Assembly (NCBI GenBank): GCA_938036665.1
Contig: CALHWR010000063.1
Location: 1-14,009, forward strand
Direction: 5' to 3'
DNA: 14,009 nucleotides
Source of the DNA: an uncultured Collinsella sp.
Lineage (GTDB): Bacteria; Actinomycetota; Coriobacteriia; Coriobacteriales; Coriobacteriaceae
Shown here: one piece after another, positions 1 through 7,241 of the stretch
Layout of the letters: each line of letters starts with the position of its first letter
How positions within the stretch are numbered: position 1 is the stretch's first letter
Translations under genes and position numbers: made by a program
The notes under the pieces: model-generated
Seen by the model: only the letters and a program-made list of their open reading frames with translations
The model's database searches: none
Told to the model about the DNA's origin: nothing

Positions 1-395
1 GCCGGCGTCGGCACCGGCGGCACCGTGACCGGCGTGGGCGAGTTCCTCAAGGAGCAAAACCCCGAGATTCAGGTCGTCGCCGTCGAGCCCGCCACCTCCC
101 CGGTGCTCTCTAAGGGCCAGGCCGGCCCGCACAAGATCCAGGGCATCGGTGCCGGCTTTGTGCCCGACGTCCTCGACACCCAGGTCTACGACGAGATCAT
201 CCCCGTCGAGAACGACGACGCCTTTGCCACGCCGTGGGCCACAAGGAGGGCGTGCTCGTGGGCATTTCGTCCGGCGCCGCCGTGTGGGCCGCACTGCAGC
301 TGGCCAAGCGCCCCGAGAACAAGGGCAAGACCATCGTGGCGCTGCTCGCCGACACCGGCGAGCGCTACCTGTCCACGGCACTCTTCCAGGACTAG
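1..395 (+). pseudogene. cysK: Cysteine synthase (O-acetylserine sulfhydrylase), 3' part, frameshifted
   Basis: This is the C-terminal part of a PLP-dependent cysteine synthase, which makes L-cysteine from O-acetylserine and sulfide in the cytoplasm. The 5' end, with the PLP-binding lysine, is outside the window. Reading from base 1, the glycine-rich phosphate-binding loop [10 protein letters not shown] is followed by [11 protein letters not shown] and [14 protein letters not shown], all typical of CysK. After ENDDAFAT (about base 231) the frame changes. The rest, [16 protein letters not shown] to [12 protein letters not shown], continues in frame 3 from about 231-234 and stops at TAG 393-395. 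Compared with the usual family spacing (TAR followed by about seven residues before the conserved glycine), about two codons plus one base are missing, consistent with a 7-base deletion. Both halves are well conserved, so this is either a recent inactivating mutation or a sequencing or assembly error. Family identity is near certain; pseudogene status is not. Confidence 0.85.
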
Positions 396-399
396 AGCT

Positions 400-416
400 C
401 TCGTTCTTAGAACGAG
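400..416 (+). other. Small stem-loop after cysK
   Basis: A perfect 7-bp inverted repeat (CTCGTTC, loop TTA, GAACGAG) starts 5 bases after the cysK stop. No T-run follows, so it is not a canonical terminator. It may protect the mRNA 3' end or be chance. A second hairpin at 470-489 (GGGTGTCC, loop CACA, GGACGCCC, one G-U pair) lies between it and the mnmA promoter. Confidence 0.35.
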
Positions 417-497
417 TCCAAGGCACGCCGGTCTCCCCTCTCTTCTGGCAGCCTGAGCTCATCCCAACAGGGTGTCCCACAGGACGCCCGAACTTGC

Positions 498-503
498 TAC
501 AAT
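498..503 (+). promoter_or_regulatory. Probable mnmA promoter, extended -10 element
   Basis: TACAAT at 498-503 matches the sigma-70-type -10 consensus at 5 of 6 bases and is preceded by TG one base upstream (495-496), making an extended -10. No good -35 hexamer is visible at 474-481, which extended -10 promoters tolerate. The predicted start is near 510, about 65 bases before the mnmA ATG. It overlaps the 5' arm of the terminator at 508-535. Confidence 0.5.
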
Positions 504-507
504 GTCT

Positions 508-546
508 GCGGCGCGGAACCAGCCTCCCGCGCCGCTTTTCTTTTTT
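508..546 (+). terminator. Intrinsic terminator between cysK and mnmA
   Basis: A 9-bp GC-only stem (GCGGCGCGG at 508-516 paired with CCGCGCCGC at 527-535) has a 10-nt loop and is followed directly by TTTTCTTTTTT (536-546). This is a textbook rho-independent terminator. It most simply ends the cysK transcript, 113 bases after that stop codon. Because the likely mnmA start site falls near 510, the mnmA transcript would begin inside the 5' arm and so could not form the full stem. Confidence 0.85.
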
Positions 547-575
547 GGCCACATGCCACCAAGGAGAACCTCCCC

Positions 576-1676
576 ATGCACAACAAGCGCGTGCTCGTCG
601 CCATGAGCGGCGGCGTCGATTCCAGCGTGACCGCGTATCTGCTCAAAAGTCAGGGTTACGAATGTGTCGGTGCCACCATGCGCCTCACCTGCCCCGCGCC
701 CGATCCCACCACGGGCATGAGTAAGGTCGACCGCGACATCGCCGATGCAAAGGCCGTCGCCGAGCGCCTGGGGATACCCCATCACGTGCTCAACTTGCAG
801 CAAACCTTCGACCGCAACGTTGTCGAGCGTTTTATGAACGCCTACCAGGAGGGGCTGACGCCCAACCCGTGCATCATCTGCAACCGCCATATTAAGTTTG
901 GCGCGCTGCTCGATGCGGCACTCAATATGGGCTGCGATTACATCGCCACAGGTCACTACGCCAAAACGAGCCAGGCGTCCGACGGCACCTGGCAGCTGCA
1001 TCGCGGCGAGGACCCTAAAAAGGACCAAAGCTACTTTTTATATTCGCTTACGCAGGAGCGCCTGGCGCACACGATCTTTCCGCTGGCAGGCCTGGACAAG
1101 GAGCACGACGTGCGCCGCATTGCCGCCGAGCAGGGCTTTGCCAACGCCAAGAAGGCCGAAAGCGAGGACATCTGCTTTATCACGGACGACGACTACGCGG
1201 GCTATATCGAGCGCCGCTGCGGACATGCCGCCGAACCGGGCGATATCGTATGGCGCGACGGCAGCGTGGTCGGGCACCACAACGGCGCGCTGCGCTACAC
1301 CATCGGCCAGCGCAAGGGCCTGGGCGTCGCGATGGCGCATCCCGTGTACGTAACGAGTGTCGACGCCGTCAACAACACCGTACATCTGGGCGAGGCAGAG
1401 GACCTGACGGCCACGGCGCTCACGGCCAACGACTGGATCTGGAGCGCCCCTGCCGACCGCATGGAGGCCGAGCTGGATGCCGGCGGCATCCGCGTGGGCG
1501 CCAAGTACCGCTACCGACAGAAAGACCAGGCAGCGATCCTTACGTGCGGCGAAGACGGGCAAATGTTGCTGACCTTTAACGAGCCGCAGCGCGCCATCGC
1601 CCCCGGCCAAGCCGTTGTAGTCTATCGCGGCGACATCGTCCTGGGCGGCGGCACCGTTACGGCAGCCATCAAATAG
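576..1676 (+). CDS. mnmA: tRNA-specific 2-thiouridylase MnmA
   Basis: MnmA catalyses ATP-dependent 2-thiolation of the wobble uridine (U34) of Lys, Glu and Gln tRNAs, using sulfur relayed from a cysteine desulfurase. It acts in the cytoplasm. The 366-residue length is normal for the family. The N-terminal PP-loop ATP-pyrophosphatase motif SGGVDSS is at residues 11-17. The two catalytic cysteines are Cys102 (in NPCIICN, residues 97-103) and Cys200 (in EDICFI), matching E. coli Cys102 and Cys199. GHYAK (126-130), DQSYFLY (150-156) and TIGQRKGLG (242-250) are also typical, and a C-terminal beta-barrel region follows. The ATG is supported by AAGGAG at 561-566 with a 9-nt spacer. It is probably monocistronic: a terminator lies just upstream and the next gene is convergent. 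The neighbouring cysteine synthase gene gives a loose sulfur-metabolism context. Confidence 0.97.
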   Translation: MHNKRVLVAMSGGVDSSVTAYLLKSQGYECVGATMRLTCPAPDPTTGMSKVDRDIADAKAVAERLGIPHHVLNLQQTFDRNVVERFMNAYQEGLTPNPCIICNRHIKFGALLDAALNMGCDYIATGHYAKTSQASDGTWQLHRGEDPKKDQSYFLYSLTQERLAHTIFPLAGLDKEHDVRRIAAEQGFANAKKAESEDICFITDDDYAGYIERRCGHAAEPGDIVWRDGSVVGHHNGALRYTIGQRKGLGVAMAHPVYVTSVDAVNNTVHLGEAEDLTATALTANDWIWSAPADRMEAELDAGGIRVGAKYRYRQKDQAAILTCGEDGQMLLTFNEPQRAIAPGQAVVVYRGDIVLGGGTVTAAIK

Positions 1677-1690
1677 CCCCATCCCCTTTA

Positions 1691-1761
1691 TAAGTTGCGG
1701 TGAAATAGGGACTGTTTAAGCGTTTAAAACCGCCAAACAGTCCCTATTTCACCGCAAGTTA
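1691..1761. repeat. Long imperfect inverted repeat in the mnmA/peptidase convergent spacer
   Basis: The arms at 1695-1717 and 1735-1757 are perfect reverse complements over 23 bp (core GGTGAAATAGGGACTG). After one G-G mismatch, three more pairs extend the match out to 1691 and 1761. The loop is 17 nt (1718-1734). Neither side has a T-run, so it is not a canonical terminator on either strand, although a hairpin this stable could still stop convergent transcription. The perfection of the arms suggests a dispersed palindromic repeat (REP or MITE-like) or a bidirectional 3'-end element. Which one cannot be decided from a single copy. Confidence 0.75.
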
Positions 1762-1768
1762 GAGAGGA

Positions 1769-1804
1769 CGGCCTCGGTCGGCACTATTGTGTCAGCCGAG
1801 GCCG
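1769..1804 (-). terminator. Possible terminator of the M42 peptidase gene
   Basis: A 9-bp stem (CGGCCTCGG at 1769-1777 with CCGAGGCCG at 1796-1804) starts 8 bases downstream of the peptidase stop on the minus strand. On that strand it is followed by TCCTCTCT, pyrimidine-rich but not a clean T-run. Its position fits a terminator; the tract is weak. Confidence 0.5.
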
Positions 1805-1812
1805 CTGCATCG

Positions 1813-2841
1813 TTAGCGCTGGACGTAGGCGCGAACGAGCTCGTAGGTGTTGCGCACACCGTCGATGTGGCTGCGCTCGTAGTTGTGGCTCGCGTACACG
1901 CCGGGGCCGATCAGGCCATGGCGAATGTCGTAGCCGGCCGAGAGCGTGGCCTCGACGTCGGAGCCGTAGTGCGGGTACACGTCGATGGCGTAATCGAGCT
2001 CCAGCTCGCGCGCGATGTTGGACAGCGTGGTCACCAGGTCGTAGTTGTACGGACCGCCCGAATCCTTGGCGCAAATCGAAACCATGCGCTCGGTGCAACC
2101 CAGGTCGTCGCCCACGCAGCCCATGTCCACGCTGATCATCTCGCGCGTGTCGTCCGGCACAAAGGCACCGCCGTGACCGACCTCCTCGTACACCGTAAAG
2201 AGCAGCGATACCTTGCGCGAAAGCGTCACCTCGCCGCCAGCAACGGCGCGGGCCAGGCCCAGCAGAATCGACGCCGACAGCTTGTCATCCAGGAAGCGGC
2301 TCTTGATGTAGCCGCTCTCCGTCACCGTGGTACGCGGATCCATAGCGATGATGTCGCCGGTCTGAATACCCAGCTCGAGTACATCGTCCTTGCTGTCAAC
2401 GTTCTCGTCGAGCAGGATTTCCATGTTCTTCTCGATGGTCTTGACCGGCTCATCGGCCACATGCGCCGAAGGCTCGGTATTGAGGACCACGCCCGTGTAG
2501 ACATTGCCATCGCGTGTGTAGACGGTACAGTTCTCGCCATCGGCCGTAGACCACTGATGCCCGCCGAGCGTCGTGGGACGCAAGCGACCATTGTCCTTAA
2601 TGGAGCGTACCATGGCGCCCAGGGTATCGACATGGCTCGCCAGTACGAGCGGCTCACCCTCGCCACCAAGCTCAACGAGCACGTTGCCCTTATTAGAACG
2701 CTCGGGCCCAAACCCCATATCGCGCAGGGCCTCCATCAGATAATCAGTCGCCGCACGGGTATAGCCCGTAGGCGAAGCAATCGAGGTAAGCGCCTTCAAC
2801 TGGTCAGTAATATAGGAGAGCGTAGAATCCATCTTGGACAC
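1813..2841 (-). CDS. M42-family metallo-aminopeptidase (glutamyl aminopeptidase/endoglucanase-like)
   Basis: This looks like a cytoplasmic di-metal aminopeptidase of MEROPS family M42 (clan MH), which trims N-terminal residues from short peptides. Numbering from the ATG at 2832 (339 residues), the metal and catalytic positions are His67 and Asp69 (SHVDTLGA), bridging Asp182 (SRFLDDKLS), Glu216/Glu217 (YEEVGHGG), Asp236 (SVDMGCVGDD) and His316 (GVYASHNYERSH). Length is normal. The frame stays open far upstream into the antisense of oppF, but homology begins here. I chose the GTG at 2841 (342 residues) because AAAGGG at 2850-2855 lies 8 nt before it, whereas it is 17 nt from the ATG at 2832; the ATG remains possible. 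The gene lies downstream of oppABCDF on the same strand, suggesting hydrolysis of imported peptides. Substrate preference is unknown. An older 'endoglucanase M' label for this family should not be transferred. Confidence 0.9.
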   Translation of the reverse strand: MSKMDSTLSYITDQLKALTSIASPTGYTRAATDYLMEALRDMGFGPERSNKGNVLVELGGEGEPLVLASHVDTLGAMVRSIKDNGRLRPTTLGGHQWSTADGENCTVYTRDGNVYTGVVLNTEPSAHVADEPVKTIEKNMEILLDENVDSKDDVLELGIQTGDIIAMDPRTTVTESGYIKSRFLDDKLSASILLGLARAVAGGEVTLSRKVSLLFTVYEEVGHGGAFVPDDTREMISVDMGCVGDDLGCTERMVSICAKDSGGPYNYDLVTTLSNIARELELDYAIDVYPHYGSDVEATLSAGYDIRHGLIGPGVYASHNYERSHIDGVRNTYELVRAYVQR

Positions 2842-3004
2842 CAAAGTCACCCTTTCATATCGAATTAAACCCACAGCAACAATACCACCGCGAGCCATCT
2901 TTTTACCTAGCGAGATGACCCATCGAGCTCGCCAGGACTGCGCCCGCCACGATAACGAGCCGGCGGCCCCTGCCGTTAGTCCCACAATCTTTCCGCAGGA
3001 CGGA

Positions 3005-3041
3005 GGAAGCCCCGCAGCGCGTAGCGCGCAGCGGGGCTTCC
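3005..3041 (-). terminator. GC-rich stem-loop downstream of oppF, probable opp operon 3' end
   Basis: A perfect 11-bp stem (GGAAGCCCCGC at 3005-3015 with GCGGGGCTTCC at 3031-3041) encloses a 15-nt loop that can itself form GCGC/GCGC pairs. It lies 59 bases beyond the oppF stop. On the minus strand it is followed by TCCGTCCTG rather than a T-run, so termination may be incomplete and the M42 peptidase gene may be partly co-transcribed. The rest of the 2842-3100 spacer shows no convincing gene or promoter. Confidence 0.5.
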
Positions 3042-3100
3042 GACATGTCCGAGGACGTTCTGAAAAGTAACACCAGGCGGGCCCGGACGAGAACAACCGA

Positions 3101-4129
3101 CTACAGGTCGATGTGCGATTCCTTGATCGGGAACGGCTCGGCGAAGTGGCAGGCGCAGCAGTGACCCGGTGCGACTTCCTTAAACTCGGGAAGCTTCTCG
3201 GAGCAGATGCCCTGCGCGATCGGGCAGCGCGTGTGGAAACGGCAACCGGTCGGCGGATCCAGCGGCGACGGCGGATCGCCAGCGAGAATGATGCGCTTGC
3301 GGGTCTTCTGGATATCCGGATCGGGCACCGGCACGGCAGACAGCAGCGACTGCGTGTACGGGTGGTGCGGCTCACTGTAGAGCGTCTTCCAGTCCGAAAC
3401 CTCGACCATCTTACCCAGATACATAACGGCAACGCGATCAGAAATGTGCTGCACGACAGAGAGGTCGTGAGCAATGAAGAGATAAGCCGTACCGAACTTG
3501 TCCTGGAGCTCCTTAAGAAGGTTCAGAACCTGGGCCTGAATGGATACGTCAAGCGCAGAGACGGGCTCATCGCAGATAATCAGCTTGGGCTTGAGCGCAA
3601 AGGCGCGGGCAATGCCGACACGCTGACGCTGACCGCCCGAGAACTCGTGCGGATAGCGGTTGATGTGCTCGGGGTTGAGGCCGACGACGTCCAGCAGCTC
3701 ACGGACACGCTCAATGCGCTCCTCCTTGGTGCCCACGCCATGAATAGTCATGGGCTCGGAGACGATCTCGCCGATGGTCATACGAGGATTGAGCGAAGCA
3801 TAGGGGTCCTGGAAGATGAACTGCATCTCACGACGCATGTCCTTGATCTCATGCTTGCTCATCTCGGCAACGTCTTTGCCCTGGAAGAACACCTTACCTG
3901 CCGTCGGCTTGGTCAGGCGCATGATGGTGCGGCCCGTGGTGGACTTACCGCAACCAGACTCGCCGACCAGGCCAAAGGTCTCGCCCGGATAAATCTCGAA
4001 CGAAATGTCATTCACAGCAGAGACGACGCGCTTGGAAAAACGCTTGGCGAACATGCCGGACTCTGCGGGGAACTCCTTAGAAAGATGCTCGACCTTCAGC
4101 AGTGGAGTGCGCTCGTTATTGTCTGTCAT
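3101..4129 (-). CDS. oppF: Oligopeptide ABC transporter, ATP-binding protein OppF
   Basis: This is one of two ATPase subunits that power peptide import through OppBC on the inner face of the membrane. It has 342 residues. All ABC motifs are present: Walker A GESGCGKS at 56-63, Q-loop Gln107 (FQDP), signature SGGQ at 164-167, Walker B LIICDE at 183-188 and H-loop His221. The C-terminal oligopeptide/dipeptide extension contains HHPYTQSLLSAVP (255-267) and the cysteines C296, C302, C309 and C324/C325, spaced like the iron-sulfur cluster cysteines of the Opp/Dpp ATPases. The start ATG directly abuts the oppD stop (TAAATG, zero gap). A GGGAGG site lies inside the end of oppD, so translation is probably coupled. 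Assignment as F rather than D rests on gene order and sequence character; the peptide length preference of the transporter is not known. Confidence 0.94.
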   Translation of the reverse strand: MTDNNERTPLLKVEHLSKEFPAESGMFAKRFSKRVVSAVNDISFEIYPGETFGLVGESGCGKSTTGRTIMRLTKPTAGKVFFQGKDVAEMSKHEIKDMRREMQFIFQDPYASLNPRMTIGEIVSEPMTIHGVGTKEERIERVRELLDVVGLNPEHINRYPHEFSGGQRQRVGIARAFALKPKLIICDEPVSALDVSIQAQVLNLLKELQDKFGTAYLFIAHDLSVVQHISDRVAVMYLGKMVEVSDWKTLYSEPHHPYTQSLLSAVPVPDPDIQKTRKRIILAGDPPSPLDPPTGCRFHTRCPIAQGICSEKLPEFKEVAPGHCCACHFAEPFPIKESHIDL

Positions 4130-5221
4130 TTACGCCTCGCCTCCCTTCTTGGAATCCTTGCGCGTGCGGGACGTCTCAGGGGCGTTCTTGAGGAACTCGG
4201 GGTCACCGGAATAATGGCACGCAGAATAGTGGCCGGACTCGGTGACAACGCGCTCGGGGCGCTGCTTGCGGCACTTGTCCGTCGCATAGGGGCAGCGAGG
4301 AGAGAAGACGCAGCCCTCGGGCAGGTTCATGAGCGAAGGCGGGTTGCCGTGAATCGGCGTCAGCGGCTTCTTCTCATCGATGGCCTGCTCCGGGATGGAG
4401 CGAATAAGACCCCAGGTGTAGGGATGGCGGCTCTCGTAGAAGATTTCCTCAGCAGTACCGAACTCGACGGGACGGCCGGCGTACATAACCATAATCTTAT
4501 CGGCCATATCGGCGACGACGCCCAGGTCATGGGTAATCATAATAATGGCGTTGCCGTTCTTCTCCTGCATCTCCTGCATGAGCTCGATAATCTGAGCCTG
4601 AATGGTAACATCCAGAGCCGTCGTGGGCTCGTCGGCAATCAGGATATCGGGATCGCAGGCAAGAGCCATAGCGATCATGACGCGCTGACGCATACCGCCG
4701 GAGAACTGGTGCGGATACTCATTGACGCGCTTCTCGGGCTCGGGGATACCCACGAGGTCCAAAAGCTCGGTGGCGCGCTTGAGCGCCTCCTGCTTGGAGT
4801 AGCCACGGTGCAGACGAAGGCCCTCGCCCACCTGCTTGCCGATCTTATAGACCGGGTTCAAGGAGGTCATAGGATCCTGGAAGATCATCGCGATATCGTT
4901 ACCGCGAATGTGCTGCATCTCTTCCTCGGTCATCTCGAGGATAGAACGACCGCGATAGCGAACGTCGCCGCCCTCAATCTTTCCCGGAGGCATCGAGATA
5001 AGACCCATGATGGTCATGGCAGTCACGGACTTACCGGAGCCGGACTCACCGACGACACCGAGGGTCTCGCCACGATCGAGCGTGTAGGAGACACCGTCGA
5101 CAGCGCGAACAACGCCATCTTCGGTGTGGAAATACATCTTAAGGTCATCGACCTCGAGCAGATGCTGGCCCTCGGGAACCGGCTGGTCCTTCAGGTCCAC
5201 ATAGTTCTTGTTCTTCTTCAT
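4130..5221 (-). CDS. oppD: Oligopeptide ABC transporter, ATP-binding protein OppD
   Basis: This is the partner ATPase of OppF. The two pair at the cytoplasmic face of OppBC to hydrolyse ATP. It has 363 residues. Walker A GESGSGKS is at 58-65, Q-loop Gln115, signature SGGM at 174-177, Walker B ILIADE at 193-198 and H-loop His231. The C-terminal domain has RHPYTWGLIRSIP (265-277) and cysteines C304, C310, C317 and C335 in the pattern of a [4Fe-4S] site, followed by a charged, lysine-rich tail. The start is 2 nt after the oppC stop, and AAGGA within the last oppC codons serves as ribosome binding site (9-nt spacer). The signature Met in place of Gln (SGGM) is common in OppD/DppD proteins and not a defect. 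Confidence 0.95.
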   Translation of the reverse strand: MKKNKNYVDLKDQPVPEGQHLLEVDDLKMYFHTEDGVVRAVDGVSYTLDRGETLGVVGESGSGKSVTAMTIMGLISMPPGKIEGGDVRYRGRSILEMTEEEMQHIRGNDIAMIFQDPMTSLNPVYKIGKQVGEGLRLHRGYSKQEALKRATELLDLVGIPEPEKRVNEYPHQFSGGMRQRVMIAMALACDPDILIADEPTTALDVTIQAQIIELMQEMQEKNGNAIIMITHDLGVVADMADKIMVMYAGRPVEFGTAEEIFYESRHPYTWGLIRSIPEQAIDEKKPLTPIHGNPPSLMNLPEGCVFSPRCPYATDKCRKQRPERVVTESGHYSACHYSGDPEFLKNAPETSRTRKDSKKGGEA

Positions 5222-5223
5222 CC

Positions 5224-6159
5224 TTATGCGTCCTTCATCTTGACGTCGAGGGCGTCGCGCAAACCGTCACCCAGCAGGGTGAAGGCGAGCACCGTCGAGA
5301 GAATTGCCAGACCGGGCATGATCATCATCCAGGGAGCAGTCAGAAGATACTGCTGACCGTCCTGAATCATGGAGCCCCACGAAGGCGTAGGCGGGATAAC
5401 GCCCATGCCGAGGAAGGACAGGGCAGACTCGGTCAGAATAGCGCCACCAATGTTCATGGTCGCATAGACCACGATAGAAGCAACGGAGTTCGGGAAGATG
5501 TGACGCACGACGATACGAGCATCGGATGCACCCATCGCGCGCGCAGCGTCAACATAGTCGTTTTCCTTGACTGTCAGGATCGCGGATCGGAAGACACGGG
5601 CAATCGAGGGCCAGCCGAGAATACCGATGGCGATGAAAACATTCTGAAGACCACGGCCGATAACGGCGATCATGGCGACAACGAACAGCACGTACGGGAA
5701 CGCCAGGAAGATATCCGCGAAGCGCATGATGATCGTATCCCAGATGCCGCCATAGAAACCGGCCAGGGCGCCCATGATCAGACCGATCACCGTGGAGATG
5801 GCGGTGGCCATAATACCGACGGAAAGCGAAACGCGCGCGCCGTAGATAACTCGGACGAGAATGTCGCGGCCAAGGGCGTCGGTACCAAACGGGTGCTCGG
5901 CACACGGAGCCAGCAGCGAAGTCTCGGCCATGGTCGTCGAGTCAGAAGCCGTCGGCGACCCGAGCCAGGGCTTAGCCCACAGGTCTGCGGTCAAGGCAAC
6001 CAAAACGACGATGATAATCCAGCAGATACCGATAACGGCGAGCTTATTCTTGCGAAGACGCTTGAAAGCGTCGCCCCACAGCGTGCGGGACTTGGCGGGA
6101 GCAGATGCGGCCTTGGTGGCGGTAGCCTGCTCCTGAGACTGAGAATCAGTTTCCTGCAT
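5224..6159 (-). CDS. oppC: Oligopeptide ABC transporter, permease OppC
   Basis: OppC is an inner-membrane permease that pairs with OppB to form the peptide channel. It has 311 residues. A polar, Ala/Gln-rich N-terminal tail (1-27) precedes the first membrane segment (about 41-60). HPFGTDALGRDILVRVIYG (89-107) is characteristic of the OppC/DppC group. Further hydrophobic segments lie at about 110-133, 153-183, 226-250 and 278-297. The EAA loop that contacts the ATPases is at about 201-224 (DYVDAARAMGASDARIVVRH). The gene starts 14 nt after the oppB stop, with a strong GGGAGG site 8 nt before the ATG. It is part of the tight oppBCDF block. Confidence 0.95.
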   Translation of the reverse strand: MQETDSQSQEQATATKAASAPAKSRTLWGDAFKRLRKNKLAVIGICWIIIVVLVALTADLWAKPWLGSPTASDSTTMAETSLLAPCAEHPFGTDALGRDILVRVIYGARVSLSVGIMATAISTVIGLIMGALAGFYGGIWDTIIMRFADIFLAFPYVLFVVAMIAVIGRGLQNVFIAIGILGWPSIARVFRSAILTVKENDYVDAARAMGASDARIVVRHIFPNSVASIVVYATMNIGGAILTESALSFLGMGVIPPTPSWGSMIQDGQQYLLTAPWMMIMPGLAILSTVLAFTLLGDGLRDALDVKMKDA

Positions 6160-6173
6160 GAGACGTACCTCCC

Positions 6174-7211
6174 TTAGGCCTTATCCGACGGACCGCCGAG
6201 GCGGATACGCGGGTCGAGGAATGCATAGCTAATGTCGACGAGCAGGTTGATCACCATAACGACGACAACGATGAGCGTAACGCCGCCCATAACGATGGGC
6301 CAGTCGCGCATGCTAATGGCGCGGTAGACCTCAGAGCCGATACCGGGCCAGTTAAAGACCGTCTCGGTCAGGATGGCGCCCGAAAGCATGCCGCCGAAGT
6401 CGACACCAATATAGGTAACAACGGGGATGAGTGCATTCTTAAGCGCATGCTTGACGATGATCGCGCGATTGGAGAGACCCTTGGCCTTTGCCGTGCGGAT
6501 GTAATCCTGATTCATGACGTCGAGCAGCTGCGAGCGCATGATGCGGGCAGCATAGGCGGTCGAAACCGAAGCCAGCGTGATGGTCGGAAGCACATAGTGC
6601 ATCCAATCCTGATACTGAGAGCTGGAGCCGCCAGCACCCGAGATCGGCATGGAGAATGCACCGCCGGTGGCATCCTTAAGGATGACGCCAAAGAACAGCT
6701 GCAGCAGCATACCGAGCCAGAAGGCAGGAACAGCAACGAGGATCGACGTGGTCAGCGTTACCAAAATATCCCAGAAGGAATAGCGCTTTACCGCCGAAAT
6801 GATACCCGCACCGATACCCATGATTGCCTCGAGCACAATGGCGCACGCGGCGAGTTTAACCGTATACGGATACTTCTGGGCAAAGATTTCCGCAACCGGC
6901 AGCTTGCGCTGATACGAATTGCCCAGATCGCCATGAAGCAGACCATTCATGTAATTCAAGTATTGGTCCACAAGCGACGTTGGAACGGGATCGCCGTTCT
7001 CGTCAAGGATCGCGTTGCCGTCCTCGTCCGCCTGGACCAAGTGATAGCGCACGCGAAGTTGAAGCTCTACCTCGGGGGACAGAGCCTTGTCTCCACCGAT
7101 CAGCTTGATCGGGTCTCCCGGCACAATATTCTGGAGGGCGAACAGAATCAACGTAACGCCCAAAAATACCGGGATGAACTGAAGCACACGTTTAACGATG
7201 TACTTACCCAT
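6174..7211 (-). CDS. oppB: Oligopeptide ABC transporter, permease OppB
   Basis: OppB is the second transmembrane subunit of the peptide importer, with 345 residues. The N-terminus YIVKRVLQFIPVFLGVTLILF (4-24) is the standard OppB/DppB first membrane segment. A large external loop (about 30-115) contains NYMNGLLHGDLGNSY, conserved in the family. Later segments lie at about 118-140, 148-178, 206-222, 262-283 and 306-330. The EAA loop is at about 236-262 (DYIRTAKAKGLSNRAIIVKH). Residues 61-79 (ADEDGNAILDENGDPVPTS) are an acidic, glycine-containing insert compared with E. coli OppB as I remember it. The ribosome binding site is GGGGAG, close to the ATG (4-nt spacer). The gene is separated from oppA by 157 nt with two stem-loops. 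Confidence 0.95.
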   Translation of the reverse strand: MGKYIVKRVLQFIPVFLGVTLILFALQNIVPGDPIKLIGGDKALSPEVELQLRVRYHLVQADEDGNAILDENGDPVPTSLVDQYLNYMNGLLHGDLGNSYQRKLPVAEIFAQKYPYTVKLAACAIVLEAIMGIGAGIISAVKRYSFWDILVTLTTSILVAVPAFWLGMLLQLFFGVILKDATGGAFSMPISGAGGSSSQYQDWMHYVLPTITLASVSTAYAARIMRSQLLDVMNQDYIRTAKAKGLSNRAIIVKHALKNALIPVVTYIGVDFGGMLSGAILTETVFNWPGIGSEVYRAISMRDWPIVMGGVTLIVVVVMVINLLVDISYAFLDPRIRLGGPSDKA

Positions 7212-7241
7212 ACCACTCCCCTATCTAGGGATTAACCTAAA

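Noticed and set aside
2834..3070. A 78-codon plus-strand frame in the oppF/peptidase spacer
   Set aside because: It has no ribosome site, overlaps the peptidase start and the GC-rich hairpin, and resembles nothing I know.
2842..3474. Upstream extension of the M42 peptidase frame to 553 codons
   Set aside because: The extension is Arg/Ser-rich, overlaps oppF on the same strand in another frame, and has no homology to M42 enzymes, which normally have about 340-360 residues.
3113..5356. A 747-codon open frame on the plus strand opposite oppF and oppD
   Set aside because: It is antisense to two certain genes, has no ribosome site or recognisable motif, and arises because the real genes avoid codons whose complement is a stop.
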